Origin: Pomphorhynchus laevis
Lineage: Eukaryota; Acanthocephala; Palaeacanthocephala; Echinorhynchida; Pomphorhynchidae
Direction: 5' to 3'
Length of the DNA stretch: 64,000 bases
Assembly (NCBI GenBank): GCA_012934845.2
Contig: WNNJ02003815.1
Coordinates: 168,986 to 232,985 of the forward strand
Under the pieces are notes generated by a model. The model saw only the letters and a list, made by a program, of their open reading frames with translations. It did not search any database and had not been told where the DNA came from. The position numbers were made by a program, and so were the translations under genes. Of this stretch, positions 23,174 through 35,155 are shown in pieces; positions within the stretch are counted from its first letter, which is position 1, and each line of letters starts with the position of its first letter.

Positions 23174-24190
23174 TTGCTAGTATTTACTGAATTAAAAAAT
23201 AAATTAATAATTAATTTATCCGGGTTCCTCAGGGGCCTGAGGAACCCTGAGAAACCCATACCCTTATTAGTCCGGGTTCCTCAGGGGACTGTGCTTGGCG
23301 CATTACTTTTTAACATTTCCATCAACTCTCTGATGAGTAAACTGCAATGTCAATATCTTGCTTTCGCAGATAGATTCCTTTGGAGAATTAATTGTGCTCC
23401 ACACTTGAAAGTGTGGAGCACAATTAATTCTCCAAAGGATGTAGAGTTTCTGCAAAGTGATATTGATAGGATAGAAATTTGGAGTAGGCATACAGGAATA
23501 CTAATGAACGTCTCTAAGTGTGTTCACCTTCATTTCGGGTATAGTTCTGTACCTGCCCGATATACTATAGATGTCAAATAATTAATTGTGTATCTCATGT
23601 ACGAGACCTTGGTATCATAACTCATTCTTCCTTAATGTATAGACACTTGACGTAGATGCGCGTCTGCCAGAAGAATGTTGTACTTGATAAAATACTACTT
23701 CAAGTTTGTGTCACTCACATGTTTTAGAATTCTATTTAATGCACTTGTAAGACCACATATTGAGTTCGCGATACAAGCCAGTTTTCCAACGTCCAAAAAG
23801 GAGTTTAATGACTTGGAAAGTATTCTTCGTCGTGGCAGCAATCTGTGTATGAGTTGTTCTCATATGAGTGATCGCGACAGACTTAAAACTCTGGGTATGA
23901 TGACTGTGCACCAAAGACTGTACATCCTGGATATGTTAGTAATGTGGCATATCGCCAACGGTTCGGATAGATATCTTACCCATAAGGCGGTTATCAACGA
24001 TATACGATGTCACAGAGGTCATCCCTGTTGTTGAGGATATCATCCCATGATCGCAGTTCACGGTTGGATCGGTTGTCTATTCGTTGTGCAAATGCTTGGA
24101 ATTGACTACCGTCGGCAATCGTGATGGTCACAGACGTTAAGACATTCAAGACTGCTCTCATAAATTGGACGATTAACGGCGGGAATAATG
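23174..24190 (+). mobile_element. CR1-type LINE copy 4, 3' half only, broken
   Basis: It starts with a scrambled PQGTVLGALLFNISINSL block (23260-23330), then LAFAD, VWSTINSPKDVEFLQSDIDR and KCVHLHFGYS. The tail homologue follows (RILFNALVRPHIEFAIQASF, DRDRLKTLGMMTVHQRLYIL). Two inverted duplications interrupt it: GGGTTCCTCAGG-GG-CCTGAGGAACCC (about 23221-23246) and the 31-bp arms at 23376-23439. It is 5'-truncated with several breaks. Confidence 0.7.
23376..23439. repeat. inverted duplication, 31-bp arms, 2-nt spacer
   Basis: Arms 23376-23406 and 23409-23439 are exactly complementary. The right arm is the genuine CR1 coding sequence (VWSTINSPKD). The left arm is an inverted copy placed between the catalytic AD and what should follow. 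Confidence 0.92.
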
Positions 24191-25608
24191 AAGATTACCC
24201 CTTTTATTGATATTTTTATGTTGATTTTGGTGTATGTAATGATGTTTTCTTGTGATCGAGCGAAACGGCTATTTATCCAATGCTTGCTTGTAATAATAAT
24301 TAATTATTAAATTTTATTGAATTTAATAGTTTAATTTTTTTTGTCAAAAATTAATAGTTTAATTTTAATTAAAAATAATAAAAATTTAATTATTTTTTAA
24401 TGCCAATGTTTATTTAAAAGTCTTATGTGAAGTATTAATGTTTTTGAAATAAAAAGATTTACTTAAATTCAGTAAATGCTAGCAAAATCTGAGGATATTA
24501 TTCTAAATATCAAATGGATTCAGTAAAAATTAAAGACACGTAAAGGAATTTTGAAATTTTGTTTATCAAAAAAATTAACTTCTATCAATAGGTTGTTTTC
24601 TATTCTCCTTGTTATCAAGGTTGTCTTCTATCAAACATGCGTATCGATAAATGATAATGTTTTTTAATCTGGCAGCTTTTTAATGTAGTTTCGTAGTCAT
24701 AAATAATCGAACTATATTTATAATTTTCGAACTATATTTATAAATATTATTTCAAACATTATTTCATGTAAAACATCGCATTGAAAATTTATATCAAATA
24801 TTTTTTAAAATATTCGCTTTTTGAGCTTAATTAAAAACATATTTCTTCGCTATTTCTTTGACACCTTAACCTAAAATACAAAATTGTAATCTAAAAATAT
24901 TATCGAAAATTTATCCAAAACTGTAATCTGAAACTGTGTTCTAAAACTACATTCCGAAGTTGTAATCCAAAACTGTAAGCTAAAACAGTAATCCGAAGTA
25001 GTAATCCAAAACTGATATTAAGACTGTTATTCAAAACTATTTCACTGTTATAAAAATATTTTATTACACCGAAAATGATTATTTCCTTAAGTAATGCGTA
25101 ATTAAAAATAGTGTAATTTTTAAATTACACTTTTTTATTATAATTTAATATAATTAAATAATTATTATAATTTTATAATATCTTTTGAGCAATTGCTTAA
25201 AAAATCGAATAAATGCAGTTTGCCTTATTTCTGAATATTTTCATTCAATTTTAAATATAAAACGATTTTGTTTAAGACGTCGTTTGTTAAGTCTCCATTA
25301 AGAATATACTTTGAGAGATGGGTTTTTAAATTAAATCCTTTTTACGTTATCACTTAAGAGATGTGGATCTTACTTAATATTACCCGTTTTCATTAATAGA
25401 ATATTACATTTCAATATTTTTAAAGATTTTAACATTTATATTAATTAATATAACTATTTTTATACGATCTAATTAGATATTTGAATTTAAAAAATCTTAT
25501 ATAATCAATATATTATTATATTAGATTATTAACATAATCTAACATAAAGTCTGTGATCAAAATTTCATTTTATCAAATTAATGTTGTTCTTCATAGCCTA
25601 GAAGCAGT
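24191..25608. other. AT-rich spacer, no gene seen
   Basis: Low-complexity A/T sequence. 24900-25030 has a run of variants of 'AATCCAAAACTGTAATC' about every 20 bp, a degenerate minisatellite. The end merges into the first exon of the next gene. Confidence 0.4.
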
Positions 25609-27118
25609 ATGGTTATTCGGCGTCGACACACTGTAGCCGCCACCGACAACCGGGAAAAAAGAGTTAGTTTTCATAACGAACTTTGTATAAGGTAAATTAC
25701 TCTAAGTTATTTTTATTTTGTCCATCGTTAACTTACGCTGGCGATTGGTAGATTGAATCGGCGATAACATGGCATTTTGAAAGTTGTTTATTGTTTGTTA
25801 TTCGTTTTTTCATGTTTCGGTCTTTTTATTGTTGGCTGACGATCATTCGACTCATTACATCAAGCATTTGCATTTTTAATAAATGCATAAAAATATTGAA
25901 ATTTTGTGACTAAATCCTACGCCAACAGCAGTATGCTACATTTCAGTATTGATGGAGCTCATCAGCTACTGATCCAAGACCTACATTTCACGTTTCGGTG
26001 CTTTTAATGTTAGCTGACGGTTACTCGAGTCATCTGCTTCTTTAATCTAAACTATTTACTGCTGATTAATATTTTCAAATATTATCTGTAAAATATAATA
26101 TATTTTGATAAAGAGATAAATTAATTATAAATTAAATTTAATAATTTATTAGACTTTTAATAATATTTCTATCTATTCTTCAGGGTAACCGCTGTGTTAT
26201 GGATATACGCCCTATATTCGTCGACTTAAAAGTTGAAAAAAGTAACTTTTAATTCTAAACCTAACAGTGGGGTTAAATGTTAATTTGACTTTTCTGTTAG
26301 GGAAATATTACTTGCTTTTAATTAAATAAGATTTACCACGTGATTTACACACTTAATTTGCAATTTAGGCGATTCTCACCATTGGGATCAAATGCAGACT
26401 ATAAAATTCAACTTTCTCCGCGAGCAGGTGAACTAATTGCCGTATTGTATTGTTCATGTATGCTTTTGTATGCTTTTTAGGCCTACTTTTTAGTTCTGAC
26501 TGCTTGAGTTTGGCTACACAAACGCTGATAAAAATGGATGCTTGTGAGATGCGACTGAAATGTCCGTCTCATTGGTTGCTTGATGATGTGGACTTTACTG
26601 TTTTTAATGAACCGTGGTTTTTTGACTGTAACAGCGATGATTGTGTAATAAAGACAGATGGTATAAACTTAACAGATAATGAACGTTCCAATGATGGACA
26701 GATTAATAGCCACAGTATGGTCAGTTAATTTTGTTTCCAGATGGTTCCTTTGTAAATGTAATTTAGAATGAAAACAATCAATTTCAGAGGTTGTCTCTAA
26801 ATTCGGTCATTTTAATGCTTTCTAATTTATTAGAAATTCTTCTGTGCTAGAATTACGAAAGTTGACAGATGATGAAATGTTCCTCAATATTGAACTTGAT
26901 GTTCACAAAATGGTCAGTATGTTTTGGACGAAACAAGTACTTATTTTTGTACTTACTTTAGGATGAAGATTTGGCTAATGAGTGCCTTTGGTTAGTAGTT
27001 CAACTTTAAATGCTTTTTATTCGTATTTATAATTATTTCGGTTAATGATGACGATATACGTTATAGGATTGATATATTGACCGTAAAAATGCCAATAAAT
27101 ATAATTGCACTGTTATAA
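25609..27118 (+). CDS. probable multi-exon host gene with RVSF motif
   Basis: Exon model: 25609-25691 (ATG 25609; donor AAG|GTAAAT), 26369-26427 (acceptor CAATTTAG; donor CAG|GTGAAC), 26481-26719 (donor ATG|GTCAGT), 26834-26912 (donor ATG|GTCAGT), 26962-26990 (donor TTG|GTTAGT), and 27067-27118 (TAA). The phases agree for all joins except exon 3 to exon 4, where the frames do not match, so an exon or splice site there is misjudged. Introns of 53 and 49 bp match other genes here. The N-terminus reads EKRVSFHNEL; RVSF is the classic PP1-phosphatase docking motif. The rest is acidic and Cys/Asp-rich (HWLLDDVDFTVF, LRKLTDDEMFLNIELD). I do not recognise the family. Balanced codon use in AT-rich surroundings supports a real gene. 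Confidence 0.45.
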
Positions 27119-27169
27119 AAGCTGATTTTATACCACTATGATGAGTTTATAATTTATACTATATACTAA

Positions 27170-27740
27170 TGAAAAATAAAAATAAATAATTAATAATTAT
27201 ATAAGATTTTATACAATTTATATTTATATCAAGTTAAAAATTAAAATTTTAATTTAAAATACAAATTAATTTTTATGAATTAACTAATAAATAATAGACG
27301 ATATATAAAAATAAAGATTAGAGGTTATCAGGAATAACTACTATGCTATCATGTTTGAATGTTATCATGTTGGAAATCTAAACTAAAAGTCCATTTTTAT
27401 GAATTGACTACTAAATAACATACAATGTACCAAAATATGGATGAGAAATTATCAGGAAAAACTGCTACGTTATCAGGTTTCGGCCCCTATTCCTAGACCC
27501 AGCATAGAAGCTGGATCAATTAATATATTTTTAAATAATAAATAATTGTTATATAAGATTTTATACAATTTATATTTATATCAAGTTAAAATTTAAAATT
27601 AAAATTTAAAATAAACGTCATTTTTATAAATTGACTAATTAAAAACAGACGTTGTATCATAATAAGGATTAGAGATCATCAGGAGGAACTGCTATGCTAT
27701 CAGGTTTCGGTCATTAATTCCTCTACCCAATATACCAGCA
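27170..27740 (-). repeat. three copies of a dispersed repeat with CGAAAC/CTGATRA ends
   Basis: The unit runs from an AT-rich stretch through TTTATGAATTGACTAATAAAT to ATCAGGAGGAACTGCTATGC ... TATCAGGTTTCGG, seen at 27200-27360, 27385-27490 and 27540-27712. Copies at 22.9 and (end only) 52.2 kb belong to the same family. After the conserved block two copies continue CCTA.ACCCA..ATA.C.GG.. (27495 and 27720). No ORF. Confidence 0.65.
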
Positions 27741-28958
27741 GGGCCAAATGCCTGCTAATGACATATTTCCTCTGGTTAAATTTGATTATCAAGTATCTTA
27801 TTCTAATACAAATTATATTATTTATTATCCATCCATAAAATTTTCTGCTTAAGAGTTTAAATTTATTTTTAATAATATTTTGTAAATTTTTACTTCTCCA
27901 TTATAAGAAATAAAAATAAAATTCATAAAACATGAAACATTTTTGTATCATTTATCAAAATGATACAAACTCGCCAGTAAAAGATTTAAAGTTAAACGTT
28001 TATTGTAAGACAATTAAAATAAGGCTGAAAATTAACAGACTATTAAAAAATATTAAAAAAAAATTTTTTTTAATTAAAAAAAATTTTAATAATTTTTTCT
28101 ATAAAAAATTTCAGCTTAAGAATTTATATTTATTTTTAAAAATTTGTTTTGTTGATTTATATATTTTACAATTTTTTGTCTGGTTGTATTTTGACTTAAT
28201 ATTTTAATATTTTGTTGATGTATAATTCTACAGTATAAGAACAAGAAAAAAATCTTTGAAAAATTTGTTGAATTCATTAATTGAATACGACGCTGCTATG
28301 TTGAAAACTCGTGAGGCCAAATACATGCTATTGACGTATTTTTCATTAATAATTTTTCATTAATAATATTTTGTGCCTTGGGTCTTGATATTATTTCCAT
28401 TATTTGTAAATTTTTGTTGCACTTCTTATTTGAAGCCTTTTAAAATATGTTCGCAACTGGTGAACCTTTTCTATTTTAGCTTGTTGCTAAGTTTGGAAAA
28501 TGAAGAGAATGAAAGATCACCTGTTTACTATAATGTGTATAGAACTAAGCTAGTGATTGTTTGTTAAGTCTTCATTTTAAAGCGACAGTTGATCGACATG
28601 CATGCCAAAAGCAAACGACTCCTTACATCAATGCTCAAGTGTAGAATTTTCGATTGCAAAATTAGAAAACAACGGGCGTCGCGGTACAACGATATGATGG
28701 AAATTCTTTCAGATAATAAGTCACTTAAAAGATGCATTGAAACAAGTATTTTAATAATATATTTTGATATTTTATCATTTTTCATTAGTTAATGACATCA
28801 CAAGTTTATGAATATGACACAATGCGTCAGTCTGCTTGTGTATTAATAGTTTTGTTTATTAAAATTATAATATAATTTAAATTATATTATTAGATTAAAT
28901 TATATATAATCAATCGTATTGATTATTTATTATTTAGCAGTAGGTTTTATTTTATAAT
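27741..28958. other. AT-rich spacer, no supported gene
   Basis: ORFs at 27932-28207 and near 28373-28792 read as Lys/Asn/Phe/Ile-rich translations of A/T runs, with no splice context or motif. Nothing else seen. Confidence 0.4.
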
Positions 28959-28966
28959 AAATTTTG

Positions 28967-30381
28967 AGTTCTTTATGGTTTAATGCCGTTTTTGACATTT
29001 CATGCCGTGTTTGATATTTCATGTTTTTGAAAAATTATAAAAAAAGAAGAAAAATAAAATGTAAATAACAAAAATTTAAATTAGAAAGCTTATTTAATCA
29101 TACAAAGAAGACAGCAATAATAAAAACTGATTGAACCTTTTTCTCTTAATCGGATTCTTCTTTTTAGACATGAATTCAACCAGGTAACCTTCCAACATCT
29201 TCCAATTAGTCACATATTGTGACTTCAACTTCTTTTTGGCGTGAAGCCGTAAATTCTCGATGTTCTGGGTATGAACCATAGGATCTTCTGGGGAAACAAA
29301 ATTATAAGAGTGGTTAACACTTTTATGTTCAAAGTCAGCACTATCTCCAAGTCGGGCATACGACCTCCACTTATCACTTATTATTAATAAAGTCCCCGGA
29401 GCTATAAAGGTTTCTATAATAGGTATTAAAGTCGAAACACTCCTATCTGCCACCGGAACAAGAATACATTATCTTGTTCCTCTTTCTATGAGGCCAAAAA
29501 CCCATTGAGCATCTACATGGCGGCCTGCATTATAATGCCGTCTAAAAAATAAATACTCGTCTATCTCTACCACTTTAGGCAAGCCATTGGCATTTATACC
29601 TCCAAGTCTTGTATAAGAATCATAAAGGGCCTTCTGGCACAAGACTCTACACATTAAACACAATTCAGAAACGGTATATTTATTAAGTTTTATAAAAGAA
29701 TAAATAGTAGAAAAATCAAGAAGAGTCAAATAATTTTTGTTTTCAAATTTTCAACCACTTCTACAGTCATCATCAGGAAAACAGTGGTTGAAATGGTTGA
29801 AAATTTGAAAACAAAAATTATTTGAGTCTCCTGGATTTTTCTTCTATTTTAAAATTGTCTGCTTACACAATAAAAGAAAAAATGGAGTTTTGCATATCAT
29901 CCTTGGCTCACAAACAGAAAAACTGCAAGATATCTTCAAAGTCTTTTTTAATATTCTGTAAAAAAGACTCATGCCTCACAGACAATTCTTTTCTATGAGA
30001 TGAAGTTTTGCATACCCATATATATCCTCTATGGCACCCTTATTTTTGATCAGAGTCATACTGATCCCACAACTACACACTCTTGAATTCTTTATCAGCC
30101 CCAAAGACACTATATTTTGCAATACTTCAGTTTAGTATCTTCAAACAGATTTGAACCTTGTATTGTAAAAATTCATCTCTAAGATAACATCAGCAGATCT
30201 TATTGATCCTTCATCTTCTTCAAAATCGATAATTGTTGTTCTAGATATTCTCATCTAATAGGGGTATTATAAATTTTCAAAAACGGTATGAAATGTCAAA
30301 ATCGGCATGAAATATCAAAAACGGCATGAAATGTCAAAAACGGAATGAAATGTCAAAATCGGCATGAAACCATAAAGAACC
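28967..30381 (-). mobile_element. Merlin-superfamily DNA transposon, 1415 bp
   Basis: The ends are inverted: the left begins AGTTCTTTATGGTTTAATGCCG and the right, reversed, GGTTCTTTATGGTTTCATGCCG. Both are followed inward by iterated (ATGCCGTTTTTGACATTTC)n, two units on the left and five on the right. An 8-bp direct repeat AAATTTTG flanks it at 28959-28966 and 30382-30389, the size Merlin/IS1016-type elements duplicate. The transposase (29094-30254, minus) is decayed, so the element is dead, but both ends and the target duplication are still readable. Confidence 0.85.
29094..30254 (-). pseudogene. Merlin (ISXO2-like) DDE transposase, decayed
   Basis: Minus strand. A Zn-ribbon lies near 30075-30030 (RVCSCGISMTLIK, then in another frame YIWVCKTSSHRKELSVRHES FL), followed by a helix IKKDFEDILQFFCL. 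After a 31-bp inverted duplication (29727-29824) the main frame runs from 29729: VEIDEYLFFRRHYNAGRHVD (first Asp), WVFGLIERGTR, an in-frame TAA, then CILVPVADRSVSTLIPI, ISDKWRSYARL (second Asp), NHSYNFVSPEDPMVHTQNIE (Glu) and a Lys/Arg-rich end. The D-D-E order and spacing match IS1016/ISXO2-like transposases. It has at least one frameshift, two stops and the inverted duplication. Confidence 0.8.
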
Positions 30382-30389
30382 AAATTTTG

Positions 30390-31300
30390 ATGTCCTTTTG
30401 AAAACATTTGGCTCCATAATTTGAAATAATTAAAAATAATTAAACCATTTAATTAGACTATTAATTCAATATATTTTAATTAATTAAAATAGTTTACTCC
30501 TCATGCCCGGATAAATCATGATATATTTTAATTGAAATTGGCTAAATTTTTCGCTAAAATTTTAATTTTAGATAGTACTTTTTAAAGAAGAAGTATCATT
30601 GCTAAAAAATATTGAGAATTATAATTGTATTATTTTAAAAAATATTCATTATAATCTAAAAATATAATTTGTTTATGTTATAATTAATTCATAATAAATC
30701 GAATATCCTGAATGGAAATTCAAATTTGACCTTCCAGTTAATATTGGATTCAATGGATGCGCGTGTTTGTCAAGTAATAATTCTCGTACGGATCTAGAAC
30801 CAACCAAATCATCAGGTAGCAAGGGAACTCCAACTTTAGACTCAGGATCTAAAAGATGTATTGCTGTGCTCAATCTAATCTCTACTAGTATAAGCTTTTG
30901 CGCCATCTTGTTAATTTGGTGATTTCACTTTCAATGTTTTCATACTTTGCAGCGCCAAGGCTTCCGCATATAATTTACCAAATTCATTCTTGAACCACAG
31001 ATCTAGTCGTCGTGATAAAGTTGCTTTTAATGATTTAATAGTATTACGTACGTTCCTTTGTAGAATTAGATGACTAAAGATTATGTACTTATGAAAATCT
31101 TCCGAATTAGTTAACGAATCCCTGTATATACGTGCAAGCTCTGATATAAATTTTTTGGATTCTATACATTTCGGAAGTCTGAATAAGTAATATCTAATAA
31201 TAATAATTATATAATAATTTTAATTATTAATGTATAGAATAAATGCTAATTAATAATATTTTTGTTTTATTAAATATGATGTTTAATTTAATGTAAAATT
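30390..31300. other. AT-rich spacer with a short uncertain ORF
   Basis: 30673-30906 on the minus strand reads MAQKLILVEIRLSTAIHLLD ... LLPDDLVGSRSVRELLLDK, better balanced than spacer. Just beyond it at 30910-31150 the minus strand has similar composition (KLYAEALALQ, LRNVRTI-like pieces), so a decayed gene or transposon could lie at 30673-31150. I cannot identify it. Confidence 0.3.
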
Positions 31301-31307
31301 TTAAAAA

Positions 31308-31378
31308 GGGGGCACCCAGATTTGAACTGGGGACCTCTCGATCTGCAGTCGAATGCTCTACCACTGAGCTATACCCCC
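31308..31378 (-). tRNA. tRNA-Cys (GCA)
   Basis: Minus strand, 71 nt plus a U discriminator at 31307. The acceptor stem GGGGGTA pairs with TGCCCCC, the D arm is GCTCAGTGGTAGAGC, the anticodon loop CTGCAGA holds GCA, and the T arm is CCAGTTCAAATCTGG. A-box and B-box promoter sequences are canonical (TAGCTCAGTGG; GTTCAAATC). There is no intron. A run of five T follows immediately on the minus strand (31307-31303), a Pol III terminator. All stems pair, so it is probably functional. Confidence 0.97.
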
Positions 31379-32504
31379 GTGTTCACCATCTCGTTATTGA
31401 ACAAAGTCAATATATTGCTATTGAGTTTTGAAAAGATTCAATTTTTTTTAATTGAAGATGTAATGTGTTCAACTCTTTAAATGTAAATGGAAGACATTTT
31501 GTATAGGGAACTAACTACATGTTGTAGTTAACCGCAACATTGTAGCTGTTTCGGAGAGAGTAGGATTTTGTAATTAATGAATCAGTTCAAAACTCAATTC
31601 TTGTAATACAATTGTTTTAGATTATTAATTCTTTTTACGAATTTATAAAATGGTTTTGTAATACAATTTAAAAAAAATATAACAAAAAATACAACAAAAA
31701 ATATTAACTTTTAATTATTTTAACTTTTTAATTAGAAGTTCTAGTGATCGTCAAGTTCTAATTTCAACTTTTTTCAATTGTAATCAATTTCCGAATGCTT
31801 ATCCACAAAATGTAAATTATTTAATTTACAAATTTTTGTAAATAATAGATTACCAAATAATAATCGAAATTTTGAAATATTTAAATTTTCAAAAAATCGG
31901 CTGATATCGTCATTTTACAGATTAATTAAGGCATTTAAGAAGCAGATCACAACTTTCATAACTTGCGCAATTTATAATAGAAAGAATTTCTATTAATTAT
32001 TATTTTAACATTTAACATTTTAACTTTTTAACATTTACTCTTATATTTTAAAAAATATACATATGTTTATTTCTATTGTAATAAATTGTTATAGCTTGGA
32101 ATCTTTTATATACAAAAGTTTTAGTCTATTCTATTGTATGAAAGCGATTTCCTTTCGCGTATAATACAGGAGGCATATTTTATAAAAAGAATGAAGTGAT
32201 GCCCAATAATAAAGCAGATTTTATTTTAAAAATATCATAGGTATTTTTAAAATTCAAAGATAGCTGACACGTCCAGAGCATTTCACAACAATTTTCCTTG
32301 AAATACATGGTTAAACAATATAAACTAAGCCCTACGCAAACAATGTTCCTTTAAACCTCCTTATTTTCGGTATGATCATCAATTCCAGGATATTTCTGAA
32401 TAATTTATCAGTAAGAGTAATATAATAAATAATTTTTTATGATGGGAACCATAATCCCCACGGATTCTTTAATTTTATATTCAACGTTCTTTAAAGTATC
32501 AGAA
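31379..32504. other. AT-rich spacer, repeat pieces only
   Basis: No gene. 32071-32160 and 32189-32240 are diverged pieces of the fold-back repeat that follows; AAGAATGAAGTGAYGCCCAA recurs at 32189 and 32768. Confidence 0.4.
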
Positions 32505-33222
32505 TAAATAATTTATTATAGTATGAAATCAAAGAAACTTGTATTATTCGAGAAAAAATTGTCGGTCCAATATTTTAATAGCTTCTGCTGTTATCGTCAG
32601 GAACTACTGACAACGTAAAAGTTTTATATACAAAAGTTTTATCATGTGACACTTAAAAAAAACGTCAAAGAAAGAAAAAATCTATACAAGAAACTAACGA
32701 ATCAAATAAAATTTGTTAATAAAATTTATTAACGAAAAATGGAATATACAGAAGGCTTATTTTATAAAAAGAATGAAGTGACGCCCAATAATAAAGCAGA
32801 TTTTATTTTAAAAATATAATATAAAATTTATTGTTTTATATATTTTTATATTAAATTGGACTTGACACGTTATATTTGTTTAATTTGTTTCAGTTTATTG
32901 TTTTTAATATTTTAATTTTGATTAATTATAAATGTGTTATATTGTTTATTATTGTCTTTGATTTGGTTTTAAAAAATATTAATGCCTTGATTTTTTTCAC
33001 TTCTATTAAAAAGTTATATTTGATGTGTTAGTTTCTTGTACAGGTATTTTTTCTTTTGAGTTATTTAAAGTGTTATACGATAAAACTTTTGTATATAGAA
33101 AACTTTTACGTGGTGAAAACAGTAGTTCCTGACGATGACAGCAGGAGCTATATTGGACTGGCAATTGTTTTTCGAATATTACAAGTTTATTTGATTTCAT
33201 ATTATAATAAATTATTACAATA
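32505..33222. repeat. fold-back element with about 145-bp inverted arms
   Basis: Left arm 32505-32650 and right arm 33074-33222 are inverted copies, roughly 80-85% identical by eye. Each contains TAGTTCCTGACGATRACAGC and CAAAAGTTTTAT. The 420-bp interior is AT-rich without an ORF of note; the minus-strand frame at 33006-33368 is a by-product of the arm. Confidence 0.7.
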
Positions 33223-33681
33223 GAAAGAAACGTATGGATATTTTCAAAAATATCAAAGTAAATGTTAAACATCAAGGAGAAATCCAATGAAGGACATACC
33301 AAACTAAAAAATATCAAATATAATCCTTGTTTGGGCTTATAATGACAAAATGACAACCTAAATGACAAAATCTACTAGTGATAATGATTCCATACTATAA
33401 AAGATAATATACCATAATGGCTTTTGTAAAATGATTTGACAACGTTAAATGATGTGTGATTTAAAATACAGGGAATAAAAATAATTTTTTAAATAAAAAA
33501 TATATTTTAATTTCATTTTTCAAAAATAAAATATAAAAATCACACATAAAGTTAAATTAAATGCACAAATGTTGTATTTTAATAGTTATTTCGACTTTAT
33601 GTTTTGGTCTACTTGAAAATATTTAGAATTTCGGACAGTTAGTTTATTTTTAACCTCACTGTTTTAATATTCTTGATTTAG

Positions 33682-34060
33682 GTAAAGGAGGAAAGCACAA
33701 TATGTCACAAGTTACGAAAAAGTAATATAATTTGAAAGTATTTAATTTAGAGTGATATTCAACATTATAGCAACTTAATCTATCTAAAGGATAAGAATGA
33801 TAATTGGTCTAGCAAATGGCGAATGTTTGCATCCAAAAAACTAAATGAAATGTAATTTAAAGCAGCTTAGATATAATCCTGTTCTTGTTTTAAGGCTGTT
33901 GAAATGTCGTGTTTGTAAACAATCGTCGTCCAATTCCAGACATTCGTTTCTAATTGTTACTATTCCAAGACTATTCTGTTTTAATGTAACTCTTGATACT
34001 GAAAATGGAAAAATTAGTCAGCTCATTTTGACGCCAAACTTTTCTGGTATTTTCAATTAA
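33682..34060 (+). CDS. possible exons of an unidentified host gene
   Basis: Exon 33682-33721 follows TTCTTGATTTAG and reads (x)KGGKHNMSQVTK. After a 49-bp intron (33722-33770, GTAATA to TATAG) the frame continues NLIYLKDKNDNWSSKWRMFA SKKLNEM and stops at about 33851. Overlapping this, a second frame from 33845 to 34060 reads on with coding-like content (LRLLKCRVCKQSSSNSRHSF, TLDTENGKISQLIL). A one-base slip near 33840, real or from sequencing, would explain both. The CxxC is the only motif. I cannot name it, and earlier exons were not found. Confidence 0.35.
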
Positions 34061-35155
34061 AAGAAGATAATTTCAAAATTCATTGTTAATTATATGATCC
34101 CAGCTATATGTACATGATAGAAAATATGTAAAATGTAGTACATGTAGAATATATATACATCATATATCTAATTGTATATTTTTACAATGTCTTTATCTTT
34201 ATGTTAAAAATATTTAACGTTGTGTTAAATACACATGTCTTTAACATCCAAAGTCTTATGATGCTATTGACAAAAATTTAGATTTATTCAAATATTGTTT
34301 TGAATTTTTATTTTATAATGTGTTGCATTAAATTTATTGCATTCAAAATAGGATATAGGCAATGAATATAGCATATTCATTATCTTATAGGATATTCATT
34401 ACCATATTTGCATTAACAAAGGGAATGCTTAAAATATCGTTTGGAATTTATCGTTAATGAATTCACAAAAGTATTTTTATCTTGAAATAACAAATGACTG
34501 AGTGATTTTTATATTTTAGATATTAATATCAAAATTCATACTTTTTCTATTTTCATAATACTTTATATATAAAAATAAGAATTAATTAAGAATTAAAAAA
34601 TCAATTTTTAAACCACTTGGCAATATTTTAATCTTTGTCTTTAATGTAATATTGCTATTAATAATATTAATATAATATTAATATTAATATAATATTAATA
34701 TTATAATAAAAGAAATGGAGTAAAAACTGTTTAGATATTTCTGGTTATCATTAATATTTCATTAATATTAATATTTCGATAGTTCCTGGAATCACTTAAA
34801 ATGATATAGACACAATGAATTTTAACATCCCTACGAATAAAGATGCTTTAGTTTCCTTGAAATAAGCACTTGTCGAACGCTAAATGATAAGAATTGTTGG
34901 TAGATAACTATCTGATTGTTATACTACATCGCTGACTACGCATTTCAATGTCGGTGGCTCAGGTATCGTTGACCCAATAGCGCAATTATACTCGGAGTTG
35001 AAGTCTTAGTGAATATTTGTTTAGGAAACAGATACAAATGGATGAGTTTGGTTCCTAAAGAAAAAACTCACTGAGACGATACTTGAATTGTACATTTTAC
35101 ACAATCAATGTGCTTATAGTGTAATCGGGAATAAATCGCTGAATTACCAGTCAGG
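34061..35155. other. AT-rich spacer, no gene seen
   Basis: 34665-34700 is an alternating ATTAATATTAATATA tract. 34860-35110 is slightly GC-richer but has no open frame or known RNA fold I could find. Confidence 0.4.

Noticed and set aside
25609-26719. naming the RVSF gene as KNL1
   Set aside because: RVSF alone is shared by many PP1 partners and no clear MELT repeats are visible.
27932-28207. 91-codon ORF
   Set aside because: Almost only Lys, Asn, Phe, Leu and Ile from A/T runs; typical of translated spacer.
29094-29729. ISXO2-like transposase as a sign of bacterial contamination
   Set aside because: Merlin elements carry this transposase in animals, the ends and 8-bp duplication fit Merlin, and the flanks are AT-rich eukaryotic DNA with the same repeats.
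31308-31378. tRNA-derived SINE head
   Set aside because: All stems pair, the anticodon loop is intact and a terminator follows at once, with no SINE body; a genuine tRNA gene is simpler.
33006-33368. 120-codon minus-strand ORF
   Set aside because: It runs through one arm of the fold-back repeat and has A/T-run composition; no motif or splice support.
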